Shown: positions 1 to 9,175 of the stretch, in pieces
Layout: each line of letters starts with the position of its first letter
How positions within the stretch are numbered: position 1 is the first letter of the stretch
NCBI GenBank assembly: GCA_041608535.1
Contig: JBFISM010000015.1
Span: 1-40,460, forward strand
DNA from: JBFISM01 sp041608535
Lineage (GTDB): Bacteria > Actinomycetota > Acidimicrobiia > Spongiisociales > UBA5794
DNA: 40,460 nucleotides
Reading direction: 5' to 3'
Made by a program: the position numbers and the translations under genes
The notes under the pieces: model-generated
What the model saw: the letters and a program-made list of their open reading frames with translations, nothing else
What the model was told of the DNA's origin: nothing
The model's database searches: none

Positions 1-21
1 GACGGCCCGCCCGGAGCCGAC

Positions 22-240
22 CTATTCGTCCTGATGCTTGGCCGCGAGATACGCCTTGCCCCGTGGGGAGAGTTCGTATCCGGGATTGAAGCTGAGGGTG
101 AGCCCGAGATTCTTCAGCTTGCGGACGTTGACTTTGAACGGGTCCCAGAATCGCTTCTGAAAGAGCACGAACTCTCCAAGGTGCGCACAACGAGTGTGCT
201 TCCAGATCCGATTATGTTGTGAATAAGCACACTCGACGCA
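22..240 (-). pseudogene. possible winged-helix-like C-terminal remnant after metK
   Basis: The minus strand stays open for 72 codons directly after the metK stop codon, in the same frame, and ends at TAG (24-22). The translation looks like real protein: an aromatic-rich stretch (EFVLFQKRFWDPFK) is followed by RKLKNLGL and GYELSPRGKAYLA, which resembles the recognition helix and wing of a winged-helix domain. There is no ATG in frame and no ribosome binding site. The metK product is already full length, so this is more likely the tail of a decayed gene than an extension. A 62-residue plus-strand frame (34-222) is the alternative and looks less protein-like. Family not identified. Confidence 0.3.
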
Positions 241-1446
241 TCATTGTACCGCCGCTTTCAGCTCATCGGCCTTGTCGGTGCGTTCCCACGGGAGATCGAG
301 GTCGGTGCGGCCGAAATGGCCGTACGTAGCAGTCTGGCGGAATATCGGGCGGCGCAGATCGAGATCGCGAATGATGGCACCGGGTCGGAGGTCGAAGTGG
401 TCGTCGATGAGCTGCACCAGCTTCTCGTTCGACACCTGTCCGGTCCCGAACGTCTCCACGTTGATGCTCAGCGGGCTCGCAACTCCGATCGCATAGGCCA
501 CCTGCACCTCGCAGCGGTCGGCGAGACCGGCGGCCACGATGTTCTTTGCCACCCAGCGCGCCGCATAGGCGGCGCTGCGGTCGACCTTTGTCGGGTCTTT
601 CCCGCTGAAGGCGCCACCACCGTGACGACCCATCCCGCCGTAGGTGTCGACGATGATCTTCCGACCCGTGAGACCGGCATCGCCCATCGGTCCCCCCACG
701 ACGAACCGCCCGGTCGGGTTCACATAGATCTCGGGTGGGGTCTCGGTGAGCCCGGGCGGAAGCACCGGGTTGATCACGTGCTCGATGATGGCGTGCCGGA
801 TCGTCGACTCCGACAGCTCCGGCGCGTGCTGGGTGCTCACGAGCACCGAGGCGACCAGCTTGGGGACTCCCATCGAGTACTCGATGGTCACCTGTGTCTT
901 GCCATCAGGGCGAAGCCATTCGAGCGTGCCGTCCTTACGCACTTGAGTGAGGCGTCGCGACAGCCGGTGAGCGAGGTCGATGGGGAGCGGCATCAACGCC
1001 TCGGTCTCGTTGCAGGCGTAGCCGAACATCATGCCCTGATCACCTGCACCGGTCGACTTGATGGCGACCTCGTCGTCACCGGTGCGATCCTCGAGAGCGA
1101 CGTCGACCCCCTGGGCGATGTCCGGGCTCTGTCTGGCGATGGCAACCTGCACCGCACACGTGTTGCCATCGAATCCCTTCTCGCTGGCATCGAACCCGAT
1201 GTCCATCACCACACTGCGCACCAAAGCGTCGTAGTCGACGGCGGCGGCTGTGGTGATCTCTCCGAGCAGCAACACGAACCCCGTCTTGACAGCTGTTTCG
1301 CAGGCGACCCGGCTCATCGGATCCTGGGCCAGACACGCATCGAGCACCGCATCACTGATCTGGTCGCACATCTTGTCCGGATGACCTTCGGTCACGGACT
1401 CCGACGTGAACATCAGGCTGGGAGCCGTCATGAAGCTGGTGCTCAT
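241..1446 (-). CDS. metK: S-adenosylmethionine synthetase
   Basis: The 401-residue product makes S-adenosylmethionine from methionine and ATP in the cytoplasm. It carries the family motifs: the N-terminal TEGHPDK (GHPDK at residues 21-25), the central GAGDQGMMFGYA ATP-binding hexapeptide region, and the glycine-rich GGGAFSGKDPTKVDRS loop around residue 280. The length matches actinobacterial MetK (about 400). The ATG at 1446 has an AAGGAA about 11 bases upstream. Met6 and Met12 are possible later starts but lack a binding site. It lies 40 bases downstream of adoK in the same direction, so the two probably share a transcript. Confidence 0.97.
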   Translation of the reverse strand: MSTSFMTAPSLMFTSESVTEGHPDKMCDQISDAVLDACLAQDPMSRVACETAVKTGFVLLLGEITTAAAVDYDALVRSVVMDIGFDASEKGFDGNTCAVQVAIARQSPDIAQGVDVALEDRTGDDEVAIKSTGAGDQGMMFGYACNETEALMPLPIDLAHRLSRRLTQVRKDGTLEWLRPDGKTQVTIEYSMGVPKLVASVLVSTQHAPELSESTIRHAIIEHVINPVLPPGLTETPPEIYVNPTGRFVVGGPMGDAGLTGRKIIVDTYGGMGRHGGGAFSGKDPTKVDRSAAYAARWVAKNIVAAGLADRCEVQVAYAIGVASPLSINVETFGTGQVSNEKLVQLIDDHFDLRPGAIIRDLDLRRPIFRQTATYGHFGRTDLDLPWERTDKADELKAAVQ

Positions 1447-1485
1447 CGTGTGTCTCGTTCCTTCGTTCCTCGTTGCATGGTCTAT

Positions 1486-2487
1486 CTAGGCCATGGGCGG
1501 CGCAGCTTGTTTCGTCAGGGGCGCCGGCGGGCAGGCGGCGAGCTCGTCGAGGGACCCATCATCGTCGAAATGTTCACGGTAACGCTCGACGAATCCTCGT
1601 GGGGTGAAGAGGTGGTTCTGCGGTCCCATGTGCTCGATGGCGTAGGTGGCGCTCAGCGCAGCAACTCGTCCGGCGGTCTGCCAGTCGAGACCGAGCTGGA
1701 TGCTGCGCATCAGCCCTGCGCGAAACGCATCTCCGGCACCGGTGGGGTCGACGACCTCCACCGGAGGCACGGTCGGGAACTCGTACTGCTCTCCGGCGAT
1801 GTTGAGCGTCGAACCAAGCCGACCTCGGGTGAGCATGACGCCGTCGCAACACCCTGCGATCTCGTCCGCCGTCATCCCGGTGCGGTCCTCGATGAGGTGC
1901 AGCTCGTACTCGTTGACCGCAAGGAGATGGCAACCGGTGATATCTCGCTCCAGGTCCTCGCCGCTCAGCCACAACGTCTGCTGACTCGGGTCGAAGATGT
2001 ACCGGATGGACTTGTCGCGACACTCGTTGACGAGCGCCTGCATCGCATCGGGATCGTTTGGCGAGATGATGGCCAACCCGGTGTCGGGGGCGTGCGTCTG
2101 AAAACCGAGCTTGCCGGCATGCGCCATCGCACCGGCGTAGAAGCTGGCGATCTGGTTCTCGTCGAGGTCGGTGTTGGCGAAGAACGAGGAGGTGTACTCG
2201 TCCTCGATCACCAACATGGCCGACGTGTCCACACCCGCCTCCTCGAGTAGCTCGCGATACGGCCCGAAGTCCTTGCCGGCCGTGGCGAGCAGCCTGGGCG
2301 CACCGCCCAGCAGCCCGACTGTGTAGGCGATGTTGGCCGCCGTGCCACCGCGGTGTTTCGTCATCTCTTTCACCAAGAAGCTGACGCTCACCGCTTCCAG
2401 CTTCTCCTCCTTGAGCGCATCGGCGAAACGGCCGGGGAAATGCATGAGGTAGTCGAACGCGACCGAGCCGGTGATGGTCAGTTGCAT
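1486..2487 (-). CDS. adoK: adenosine kinase (PfkB family)
   Basis: A 333-residue PfkB-fold kinase that resembles mycobacterial adenosine kinase throughout its N-terminal half: TGSVAFDYLMHFPGRF, SVSFLV, HRGGTAANIAY and ASFYAGAM. The C-terminal ATP-site motif DPTGAGDAF (residues 247-255) contains the catalytic Asp253. The role is phosphorylation of adenosine to AMP. The ATG at 2487 was chosen because AGGAG lies ten bases upstream; a longer frame reaching 2532 has no such site and adds an atypical N-terminus. Its position just upstream of metK fits recycling of the adenosine released when S-adenosylhomocysteine is hydrolysed. A related nucleoside or sugar substrate cannot be excluded. Confidence 0.87.
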   Translation of the reverse strand: MQLTITGSVAFDYLMHFPGRFADALKEEKLEAVSVSFLVKEMTKHRGGTAANIAYTVGLLGGAPRLLATAGKDFGPYRELLEEAGVDTSAMLVIEDEYTSSFFANTDLDENQIASFYAGAMAHAGKLGFQTHAPDTGLAIISPNDPDAMQALVNECRDKSIRYIFDPSQQTLWLSGEDLERDITGCHLLAVNEYELHLIEDRTGMTADEIAGCCDGVMLTRGRLGSTLNIAGEQYEFPTVPPVEVVDPTGAGDAFRAGLMRSIQLGLDWQTAGRVAALSATYAIEHMGPQNHLFTPRGFVERYREHFDDDGSLDELAACPPAPLTKQAAPPMA

Positions 2488-2583
2488 TGCGATGTGGACT
2501 CCTGGCGAGACAGCGTGTGCGGTGGCGCACATACCGCATCAGCGGCTATTGGCCGTCGCGATCGTAGTAGGGACGGGCGTCTC

Positions 2584-3852
2584 TCAGCTGCGCCGGGTGA
2601 GCACGAACGACTCGTCCTGAAACCACAGCGAACCATGGCGGTGGATGACGCGCTCCGTCGCCCGGAGGTAGTCGGTGCCACGCAGTGCCTGGTTCATCCG
2701 GTCCCCGTCGATCTGGGCCACATAGACGGCGGCGTTCCACGCTGCGAGAAGAAGCGAGGTTCCGATGGTGCTGGCATGGGCGTGCTCGGGGAGCGCATGC
2801 ATCGCATAGGTGAAGAGCGCTTCTTCATCGGAGGTGCGCTCGAACACAAAGTCTCCCGGTTCTTCGTCCAAGGCGCTGTCGAGTGCTCGAATGAGCATGT
2901 GGCGCGGCGTGGCGAAAGGTTCCTCGCCGGGCCACACGCTGCGGATGATCTCCATCCCGGGATCATGGCCCGTGGCCTGAACCACCACCATGCGACCCGC
3001 CACATCGAGCGACCTTGCGAGCGGCAACAGCACCGTGGCAACCTTGAAGGCTGCGTCCGTGCGGCTGCGATACGGCTGGGCGGCGATGATCAGGTCATAG
3101 CCGGGGATCGGCACGCCCTCTTTCGGTATCACGTGATCGAGGGAGAATGCCTGGTCATCGCGGTAGATGACGAGTACGGACGGCTGCACGTAGATCGGAT
3201 TCCCGGTCTTCTCCGAGACCGTTGTTCTCCACCCCCGGGCGATGCGGTCACTGAGACTCCGGAGCTGGCGCCCGAACCCGTGGGCAGTGTCGCCCTCCAG
3301 CCGCACCTCGGACCACTCGAGAGTGGCCCTCCCCCGCTCCGTGGCGGGGACGAGCTGTGGCGCTTCCGAGTAGTACATGTTCGTCACGACGACGACTGTC
3401 TGCGGATGCTCGGCGAAGCGCGTGTGCAACTTGGACAACCCGATCCTGGTGTCCTCGAGGGAGATCTCCTTGCCAACGACCACGAACGGGACCGTGGGGA
3501 AACGCTCGTGCATCTCTTCGAGCACGATGCTCAGCACCGTGGCCTCCCCCATGCCCGCGTCGAACACCCGTATCGCCGGGGGACGGGGAACGAGACGCTC
3601 CAGCTCGGCACCGACCCGGCGTGCGATCGCCTCCTTCTCGTTCGTCGTCGTGACGAAGAGGAGGTACTTCTCGCGGTTGTCGTAGAAACGGAACGCCGGA
3701 GAGTCCGGTCCGGTCGTCGTGGGCGAATGCTGCGTTGCGTCGACCATCGACGAATCAGTCTGCCACGCATCGATGGGCACCGCGCGGGTGGAGCCTGTCG
3801 GTGCCGCTGCATCGCCGCCGATTTGGGTCGCTAGACCCATCCCGGGGCTCAT
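2584..3852 (-). CDS. putative SAM-dependent methyltransferase-like protein
   Basis: About 422 residues. The core begins near residue 50 (AFRFYDNREKYLLFVTTTNEKEA). A Rossmann-type motif I follows at residues 96-104 (VFDAGMGEA), then a helix and a second strand ending VVVGKEIS. This is the layout of a class I SAM-dependent methyltransferase. The acceptor is unknown. The start is uncertain: ATGs at 3852, 3840 and 3747 are all in frame, none has a convincing ribosome binding site, and the stretch before residue 50 is low in conserved character. It is transcribed toward adoK and metK with a 96-base gap, which suggests a SAM-using enzyme followed by genes for SAM supply and adenosine clearance. It diverges from the glycosyltransferase at 3963. 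Confidence 0.55.
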   Translation of the reverse strand: MSPGMGLATQIGGDAAAPTGSTRAVPIDAWQTDSSMVDATQHSPTTTGPDSPAFRFYDNREKYLLFVTTTNEKEAIARRVGAELERLVPRPPAIRVFDAGMGEATVLSIVLEEMHERFPTVPFVVVGKEISLEDTRIGLSKLHTRFAEHPQTVVVVTNMYYSEAPQLVPATERGRATLEWSEVRLEGDTAHGFGRQLRSLSDRIARGWRTTVSEKTGNPIYVQPSVLVIYRDDQAFSLDHVIPKEGVPIPGYDLIIAAQPYRSRTDAAFKVATVLLPLARSLDVAGRMVVVQATGHDPGMEIIRSVWPGEEPFATPRHMLIRALDSALDEEPGDFVFERTSDEEALFTYAMHALPEHAHASTIGTSLLLAAWNAAVYVAQIDGDRMNQALRGTDYLRATERVIHRHGSLWFQDESFVLTRRS

Positions 3853-3962
3853 CGTGCAAGAAAGGCATCGGTTGTGTGTCCCATTTAGGAGCGGCCTGCA
3901 CAGTGCTGCTGCTTGGTTTCGACCCACATCGAAGCCTGGAACACGGACAGGGGGCAATCGGC

Positions 3963-5138
3963 ATGCACGTAGCGATGACGTATCCGGAGGATACGGCGCT
4001 GCGTGGCGGCAACTGGGCCGCCGCGGGCCGCTGTGGTGGCGCCGATGTCACCGAGATCGTGTTCGTCGACCGACTCAGCTCCCCACCGCTCCCCACCATC
4101 TCCTGGATGACACAAACAGCATCGCGCCGCTACATGATCGAGATACCCCAGGTGCGCACACGCCGGAGGCGGGCGAGGAAGCTCGCCGAACGCACCGGCG
4201 CTGCGATCGATGTCATTGCCGGCCAGCATGGTGCGGTGGACGTTCTCCACACCCATGGTGCGGTCGGTAGTGAGTTTGCCGTGCGTCTGGGCTCCGTCGT
4301 GACCTTGCCACGCGTGCACACCGGAGACGCCGGCGATGCCGCCTCGTGGCAGGACGCCGGGATCGAGCATGCGGACCTGATCCGAACCTGGCGTGGCCAC
4401 AGCCACGGCGAATCGCTCCCCGAAGCCTTCCGGGATCGGCTCCGCGGAATCCCGACTCCGCTCGACTTCTCCGTCGACGGAGCGACCCCTCTGCTCGCTC
4501 GAGTTCCCGACCCGACGCCCGTCGAGGCCTCGGGCCCACCCTGGTTGGCTGCGCTGCGGCCCCTACGCATCGTGTGGCGAGGCGATCTCATCTCCCCCGA
4601 GGCTGAGGCCATGGTGGATGCGTTTGCCGAGCTTCACTTCACGGGCACCCGCCTCGAGATGATCGGCGACCATCTGGAAAGCAGCAAGCTCCCGGACCTC
4701 GGTTGCCGGCTTGGTCTCGACGGCCGGCTGATCGGCCGAGCGACCGGCGCACCGGAAGAGATGGCAGATCTCATATCCCGAGCCGATCTTCTGGTTGTCG
4801 GAAGCACCCAGCCGCTCTTCGAGCGTGAAGCAATGACCGCACTGATGCTGGGCACACCCGTCGTCGCACCACGAACCGCGGTGTACGACGAGCTCGTCAC
4901 TCGGGCGTGTGGTGCGGTAGTCGACGCCAACGACCCTGCTGCCCTCGTTGCCGCCATTCGCCAGACCGCCCTCGGCGAAGTTCACGATCATCACGAGATG
5001 GCCACGCATGCCGCACGGCATGCGCTCCCGGCTGTGGGCTCGCTGCTCGCCGATGCGTATCACGAACTGACCACGGGGAAAGCCCGACCCCGCCCCGGGA
5101 TCCACGTCGTCGACGACGAGCGGCAGATCGCCAGCTGA
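3963..5138 (+). CDS. glycosyltransferase, GT-B fold (group 1-like)
   Basis: The 391-residue protein has the layout of a GT-B glycosyltransferase. Its N-terminal half contains a DVLHTHGAVGSEFA segment of the kind that precedes the acceptor site. Its C-terminal nucleotide-sugar half has the strand LRIVWRGDL and, late in the protein, FEREAMTALMLGTPVVAP, matching the E-x7-E/GTPVVA signature of GT4 enzymes. The ATG at 3963 has AGGGGG eight bases upstream. A longer open frame from 3735 overlaps the divergent gene and is rejected. Donor and acceptor are unknown. It converges on glnD with 25 bases between the stops. Confidence 0.75.
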   Translation: MHVAMTYPEDTALRGGNWAAAGRCGGADVTEIVFVDRLSSPPLPTISWMTQTASRRYMIEIPQVRTRRRRARKLAERTGAAIDVIAGQHGAVDVLHTHGAVGSEFAVRLGSVVTLPRVHTGDAGDAASWQDAGIEHADLIRTWRGHSHGESLPEAFRDRLRGIPTPLDFSVDGATPLLARVPDPTPVEASGPPWLAALRPLRIVWRGDLISPEAEAMVDAFAELHFTGTRLEMIGDHLESSKLPDLGCRLGLDGRLIGRATGAPEEMADLISRADLLVVGSTQPLFEREAMTALMLGTPVVAPRTAVYDELVTRACGAVVDANDPAALVAAIRQTALGEVHDHHEMATHAARHALPAVGSLLADAYHELTTGKARPRPGIHVVDDERQIAS

Positions 5139-5163
5139 TCGTCACTGCGACCGGTGAACCGCT

Positions 5164-7584
5164 CTATCCGTTCGATCTGATGCGGGTACGCACTGCGGTC
5201 ACTGTCCGCAGGATCTCGCCCGAGTCGTCGATCCTCTTGCCGTCCCTCGTCACGTAGAACGTGTCGATCACCTGCCCGCTGCGGGTATCGAGCTTGGCCA
5301 GACTGATGTCGAGGTCCTCGGCGTAGAGGGCGTTCACGATCTGGGCGAGTCTGCCGATCCGGTCCGCACAGCGCACCTCGAGCACCGTATGGGTGGTGGT
5401 TGACGTCTGCGGAGCGCGCACGTCGACTTCACCCGCATCGGTCGACGCCGCACCGTACGCCCGGGCGCGTTCCTTGACGGCGTTGTGCAGGCCTCCGTCT
5501 CCGTCCCGGGTGGCGAGATCGGCACGCACCCGCTCCCATCTGTCCTCTGGAACGCTGCCATGCGTGCGATCGTCCGCGACGTCGAATACGTCGACGGCAA
5601 CGCCGTCGGACCTGGTGAACAGCCTTGCGCCACGAATCGAGATGCCGTGCACCGCAAACACGGTGGCGATGACGCCGAGCAACCCGGTGCGATCTGCGCC
5701 GTAGAACGCGACCCGAGAGCCGTGCGCCGTGTCGTGTACGGCGAGGTGAGATGACGCGGCGCCGGGGCCCAATGCCTCGATGCCATCGAGATGCCAGGCG
5801 ATCTCTTCGGCGGTATTGGCCCACAGATACGACGGATCCATCGCTTCCACGTGGGCCCGCACCGCGAACGGATCATGCCGGCTCGCCGCAACCGCAACGG
5901 CAGCTTCGATGCGCGGCTCGATGCCAGCAACGCCGTCCCCGAAAGCGGCCGCAGCTCGCGCGTATGCCGTGCGCAACAGCGTCGCCTTCCACTCACTCAG
6001 CATGGCACCACCGGTGGCGCGAGCGTCGGCGATCGACAGCAGATAGAGGACCTGCAATGTGCGCAGATCACCAACGGCGGTGACGATCTCGTCGATGACG
6101 GCGGCATCGTCGAGATCGCGCCTCGTGGCTGTCTCGGTGAGCAACAGATGGTGCCTGGTCACCGTCGACACCAGGTCGATGGTCTCTGCGCCGAAACCGA
6201 AGCGGGTGAGCACCTGCCGGGCGAGCTCGGCACCGATGACCGAATGGTCGCCGCCATGTCCTTTGCCCAGGTCGTGGAAGAACGCCGCCAGCGTGAGGTC
6301 CCCGTCGTCATCGACCTCTCCGGCGATGGCAGCCAGGTCGTCGCCCACTTGCGAGCGCAACCGCTGCATCTCGTCGACCGTACGCCACAAGTGAGCGCCA
6401 ACCGGATGCTCGTGAAACGGGGCGAGTTGGGGACGGGTGGCCACGATGGACCACTCGGGGAAGTGATTCGATACCCAGCCCAACTCAGTCAGCAGGGCCA
6501 ACGCCGCCCGACCACGGGCGCCGCTCTGCAACATCGCGAGCAGCGCCTGCCGATCTTCGTCGGTCCAGGGTTGCTTCTGCCATGCCGACGACTGCAGGGA
6601 TCCCGACACCGGTGTGTCCCTCCACACCGTCTCCGGTCGCACCACTACGTCGAGCGCCAGAGAGAGCGCCGAGCCCGAGGTCGGCAGCTGGCCCGTAGTC
6701 GCGCTGCGCCGGCGCCACGGCCACCTTCTCTCGGACCCAGACGCACCGTCCAGCAACTCGGGCCACATCCGTTCCGCCGCACGGTCCCCTGCATGCAACG
6801 AGGCACACAGCGCTGCCCCCACCTCTTCCACGTCCTTGCCCAGCCAGCGAGCTGCCGCAGGCCGCAGCTCCGCATGGAAGCGGTCCACACCGCGACCGGA
6901 GGCCGCGTGCAGAGCATTGCGCACTGCCAGCAGCGTCCCGTACGGCACATGGTGATCGCTCTCGGCCGTGGATTCGCCAAGGAGCTCTGCACGCCGGCGC
7001 TCCCATATGAACGACTGGAACGTGCGCAAGCCCCCACGCCCTTCTTTGAGATCCGCATTCATCACGGGATAGGGATCGAGATCACGTCGCTCCCGCTCTC
7101 GCTCGACCAGAGTCGGCACGAACGATCGACGCAGCACGGTACGCAGCGCGGTTTCGAGTTCGGCGACGAGGGAAGCTTCCCCGGCGACGGTGCGCATCGT
7201 CAGCAGCGCCGTCAGCGAGTCGAAGTCGGCGGCGGCAAGGTCCACCGCCTCCTTGACCGTGCGCACCGAATGCCCGACCTTCAAGTTGGCGTCCCACAGC
7301 GGGTACAGCACGGCACCGGTGACTCGATCCAGATCGGCACCGTGGTGCAGGATCATCACATCGACGTCGGAGAACAGACACATGTCCCCACGCCCGTAGC
7401 CACCGATGGCGACAACCGCCATCGGTGCTCCTCCAAGGGGTTCCGCCAGCTCGGCGAGCGAGTCGTCGAGCGCCGTGGTGAGGGCACGAGCGGTGTCCCA
7501 TCCCCCGTCTCCGATCCGGCGTACCCGGACACGCCGCCGCAGATCTACGAAATGGTCGAGGCGACGTGCCGCTGGTGCCGCCAT
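5164..7584 (-). CDS. glnD: [protein-PII] uridylyltransferase / uridylyl-removing enzyme
   Basis: An 806-residue bifunctional nitrogen sensor that adds UMP to, or removes it from, PII according to glutamine level. Domain order is visible. The nucleotidyltransferase has GGYGRGDMCLFSDVDVMI (G61, G62, S72, D73, D75 are the key residues). A helical GlnE-like region follows. The HD phosphohydrolase has FFHDLGKGHGGDHS near residue 430. Two C-terminal ACT domains follow (about 610-690 and 730-800), which bind glutamine in this family. It is the last gene of amt-glnB-glnD, starting six bases after glnB. In some actinobacteria GlnD adenylylates rather than uridylylates PII, so the modifying nucleotide is not certain from sequence. 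Confidence 0.95.
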   Translation of the reverse strand: MAAPAARRLDHFVDLRRRVRVRRIGDGGWDTARALTTALDDSLAELAEPLGGAPMAVVAIGGYGRGDMCLFSDVDVMILHHGADLDRVTGAVLYPLWDANLKVGHSVRTVKEAVDLAAADFDSLTALLTMRTVAGEASLVAELETALRTVLRRSFVPTLVERERERRDLDPYPVMNADLKEGRGGLRTFQSFIWERRRAELLGESTAESDHHVPYGTLLAVRNALHAASGRGVDRFHAELRPAAARWLGKDVEEVGAALCASLHAGDRAAERMWPELLDGASGSERRWPWRRRSATTGQLPTSGSALSLALDVVVRPETVWRDTPVSGSLQSSAWQKQPWTDEDRQALLAMLQSGARGRAALALLTELGWVSNHFPEWSIVATRPQLAPFHEHPVGAHLWRTVDEMQRLRSQVGDDLAAIAGEVDDDGDLTLAAFFHDLGKGHGGDHSVIGAELARQVLTRFGFGAETIDLVSTVTRHHLLLTETATRRDLDDAAVIDEIVTAVGDLRTLQVLYLLSIADARATGGAMLSEWKATLLRTAYARAAAAFGDGVAGIEPRIEAAVAVAASRHDPFAVRAHVEAMDPSYLWANTAEEIAWHLDGIEALGPGAASSHLAVHDTAHGSRVAFYGADRTGLLGVIATVFAVHGISIRGARLFTRSDGVAVDVFDVADDRTHGSVPEDRWERVRADLATRDGDGGLHNAVKERARAYGAASTDAGEVDVRAPQTSTTTHTVLEVRCADRIGRLAQIVNALYAEDLDISLAKLDTRSGQVIDTFYVTRDGKRIDDSGEILRTVTAVRTRIRSNG

Positions 7585-7590
7585 GTCGTG

Positions 7591-7929
7591 TCAGAGAGCG
7601 TCTGCGCCGCGTTCCCCGGTGCGGATACGCACGACTTCTTCGACGGGGAGCACTGCGATCTTGCCGTCGCCGATGTCGCCGGTCCGGGCCATGTTCTCGA
7701 TGGTATCCACCGTCGCCGCCACGAGATCATCTCCCACCAAGACTTCGATCCGCACCTTCGGGATGAAGTCCACTTGGTACTCGGCGCCCCGGTAGACCTC
7801 GGTTTGGCCGGATTGGCGACCGAAACCGAGGACATCGGCCACGGTCATCCCGGAGATGCCCTCCTTCTTCAGCGCATCCTTGACCTCGTCGAGCTTGAAG
7901 TTCTTGATGTATGCGATGACGAGTTTCAT
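7591..7929 (-). CDS. glnB: nitrogen regulatory protein PII
   Basis: A 112-residue PII protein with the full signature. The T-loop Tyr51 lies in YRGAEYQVDF and is the residue modified by GlnD in this family. The second signature, TGDIGDGKIAVLPVEEVVRIRTGE, forms the ATP/2-oxoglutarate-binding B/C-loop region. It reports carbon/nitrogen state and binds the ammonium channel. It sits between amt (ten bases upstream) and glnD (six bases downstream), so the three are almost certainly co-transcribed. Because it is next to amt it could equally be named glnK. Confidence 0.97.
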   Translation of the reverse strand: MKLVIAYIKNFKLDEVKDALKKEGISGMTVADVLGFGRQSGQTEVYRGAEYQVDFIPKVRIEVLVGDDLVAATVDTIENMARTGDIGDGKIAVLPVEEVVRIRTGERGADAL

Positions 7930-7939
7930 GGTGTCTCCC

Positions 7940-9130
7940 TCATCGTGACTCGGTCAGGATGTATGCCCGCTCTTCGTGAAGAGCGATGTCGAGACCATCG
8001 AGCTCCTGCGACTCTTCGCTGCGCAACCCGATGGTGCGATCGATCACCGTTGCGATCAGCCACGAGACTACGAACGAGAACACCAGCACGGCAATCACAC
8101 CCACGAACTGGTACCACAACAGCGAGATCTCACCGAACAGAGCGCCGTCGACACCACCCACCGAGGCTTGAGCCAGCACGCCGAGCAGTAGCGACCCGAC
8201 GATACCTCCCACGAGATGGACTCCGACGACGTCGAGCGAATCGTCATACCCGAAACGGAACTTGAGCGACACCGCTCCGTAGCACACCACCCCGGCCAGG
8301 ATCCCGAAGAGGAATGCGGCCGCCGGGCCGACGAACCCTGCAGCCGGTGTGATCGCAACGAGGCCGGCGATCGCCCCGGAGGCGGCGCCCAGCGTGGTTG
8401 GGGCGCCGGTCTTCCGCCACTCCGCGGCCACCCAGCCGAGCGCACCGAGCGAGGCGCCGATCTGCGTGGTCACCATCGCGTTGATCGCACCATCGTTGGC
8501 GCCGAAGGCGGATCCTGCGTTGAATCCGAACCAGCCGAACCACAAGATTCCGGTGCCGAGCAGGGTGAGGGGCAGCGAGTGGGGGCGAAACGCCTCCTTG
8601 CCAAAGCCGCGGCGGGGCCCCAGCACCAGCACGAGGGCGAGTGCGGCGATCCCGGCGTTGATGTGGACGACGAGACCCCCGGCGAAGTCGATGGCACCGA
8701 GGTCGGTGAGCCAGCCTTCCCAAGCCCAGTGCGCCACGACCGGGTAGACGAGGAGCGCCCACAGGGTCGTGAACGCAACCCACGCAGCGAACTTGAGCCG
8801 CCCGGCGACGGCACCCGAGATCAGCGCAGGCGTGATGATGGCGAAGGTGAGCTGGAACATGGCGAAGAGGAGATCCTCTCCGCTGAGACCGGCGAGTCCG
8901 GCATCCTCGAACGAGCCGATGAGACCGCCACCATCTCCCCCGAAGGCAATCGTGTATCCGACGGCGATCCACACCACGGTGACGATCGAGATCGTGAAGA
9001 AGTTCATCATCAGCATGTTGAGCACGTTCTTCGCTCGCACCATGCCGCCGTAGAACAGCGCCAGCCCAGGTGTCATGAAGAGCACGAGCGCACTGCTCGT
9101 CAGCACCCAGGCGACATCACCCGCAGCCAT
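7940..9130 (-). CDS. amt: ammonium transporter (Amt/MEP/Rh)
   Basis: A 396-residue inner-membrane ammonium channel with about eleven hydrophobic segments. The two pore histidines sit in the conserved blocks DFAGGLVVHINAG and DDSLDVVGVHLVGG. GLALFYGGMVRAKNVLN is the typical first-helix signature. The ATG at 9130 was chosen because GGGAGG lies five bases upstream and translation then begins MAAGDVAWVL, where Amt proteins normally begin. The longer frame to 9340 would run into serB. Regulation is probably by nitrogen: a periodic direct repeat lies at 9176-9224 upstream. PII is expected to gate it. Confidence 0.95.
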   Translation of the reverse strand: MAAGDVAWVLTSSALVLFMTPGLALFYGGMVRAKNVLNMLMMNFFTISIVTVVWIAVGYTIAFGGDGGGLIGSFEDAGLAGLSGEDLLFAMFQLTFAIITPALISGAVAGRLKFAAWVAFTTLWALLVYPVVAHWAWEGWLTDLGAIDFAGGLVVHINAGIAALALVLVLGPRRGFGKEAFRPHSLPLTLLGTGILWFGWFGFNAGSAFGANDGAINAMVTTQIGASLGALGWVAAEWRKTGAPTTLGAASGAIAGLVAITPAAGFVGPAAAFLFGILAGVVCYGAVSLKFRFGYDDSLDVVGVHLVGGIVGSLLLGVLAQASVGGVDGALFGEISLLWYQFVGVIAVLVFSFVVSWLIATVIDRTIGLRSEESQELDGLDIALHEERAYILTESR

Positions 9131-9175
9131 CCACACCTCCCGCGGTTGCGTTGCGCCGGACGATCCCATCGACAC

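Noticed and set aside
244..2250. Long plus-strand frame of 668 codons opposite metK and adoK
   Set aside because: It is antisense to two clearly conserved enzymes, and its translation has no recognisable motif. High GC content keeps the opposite strand open.
5791..8265. 824-codon plus-strand frame across glnD, glnB and amt
   Set aside because: It is the antisense shadow of three well-recognised genes, with His/Arg/Gly-rich composition typical of shadows.
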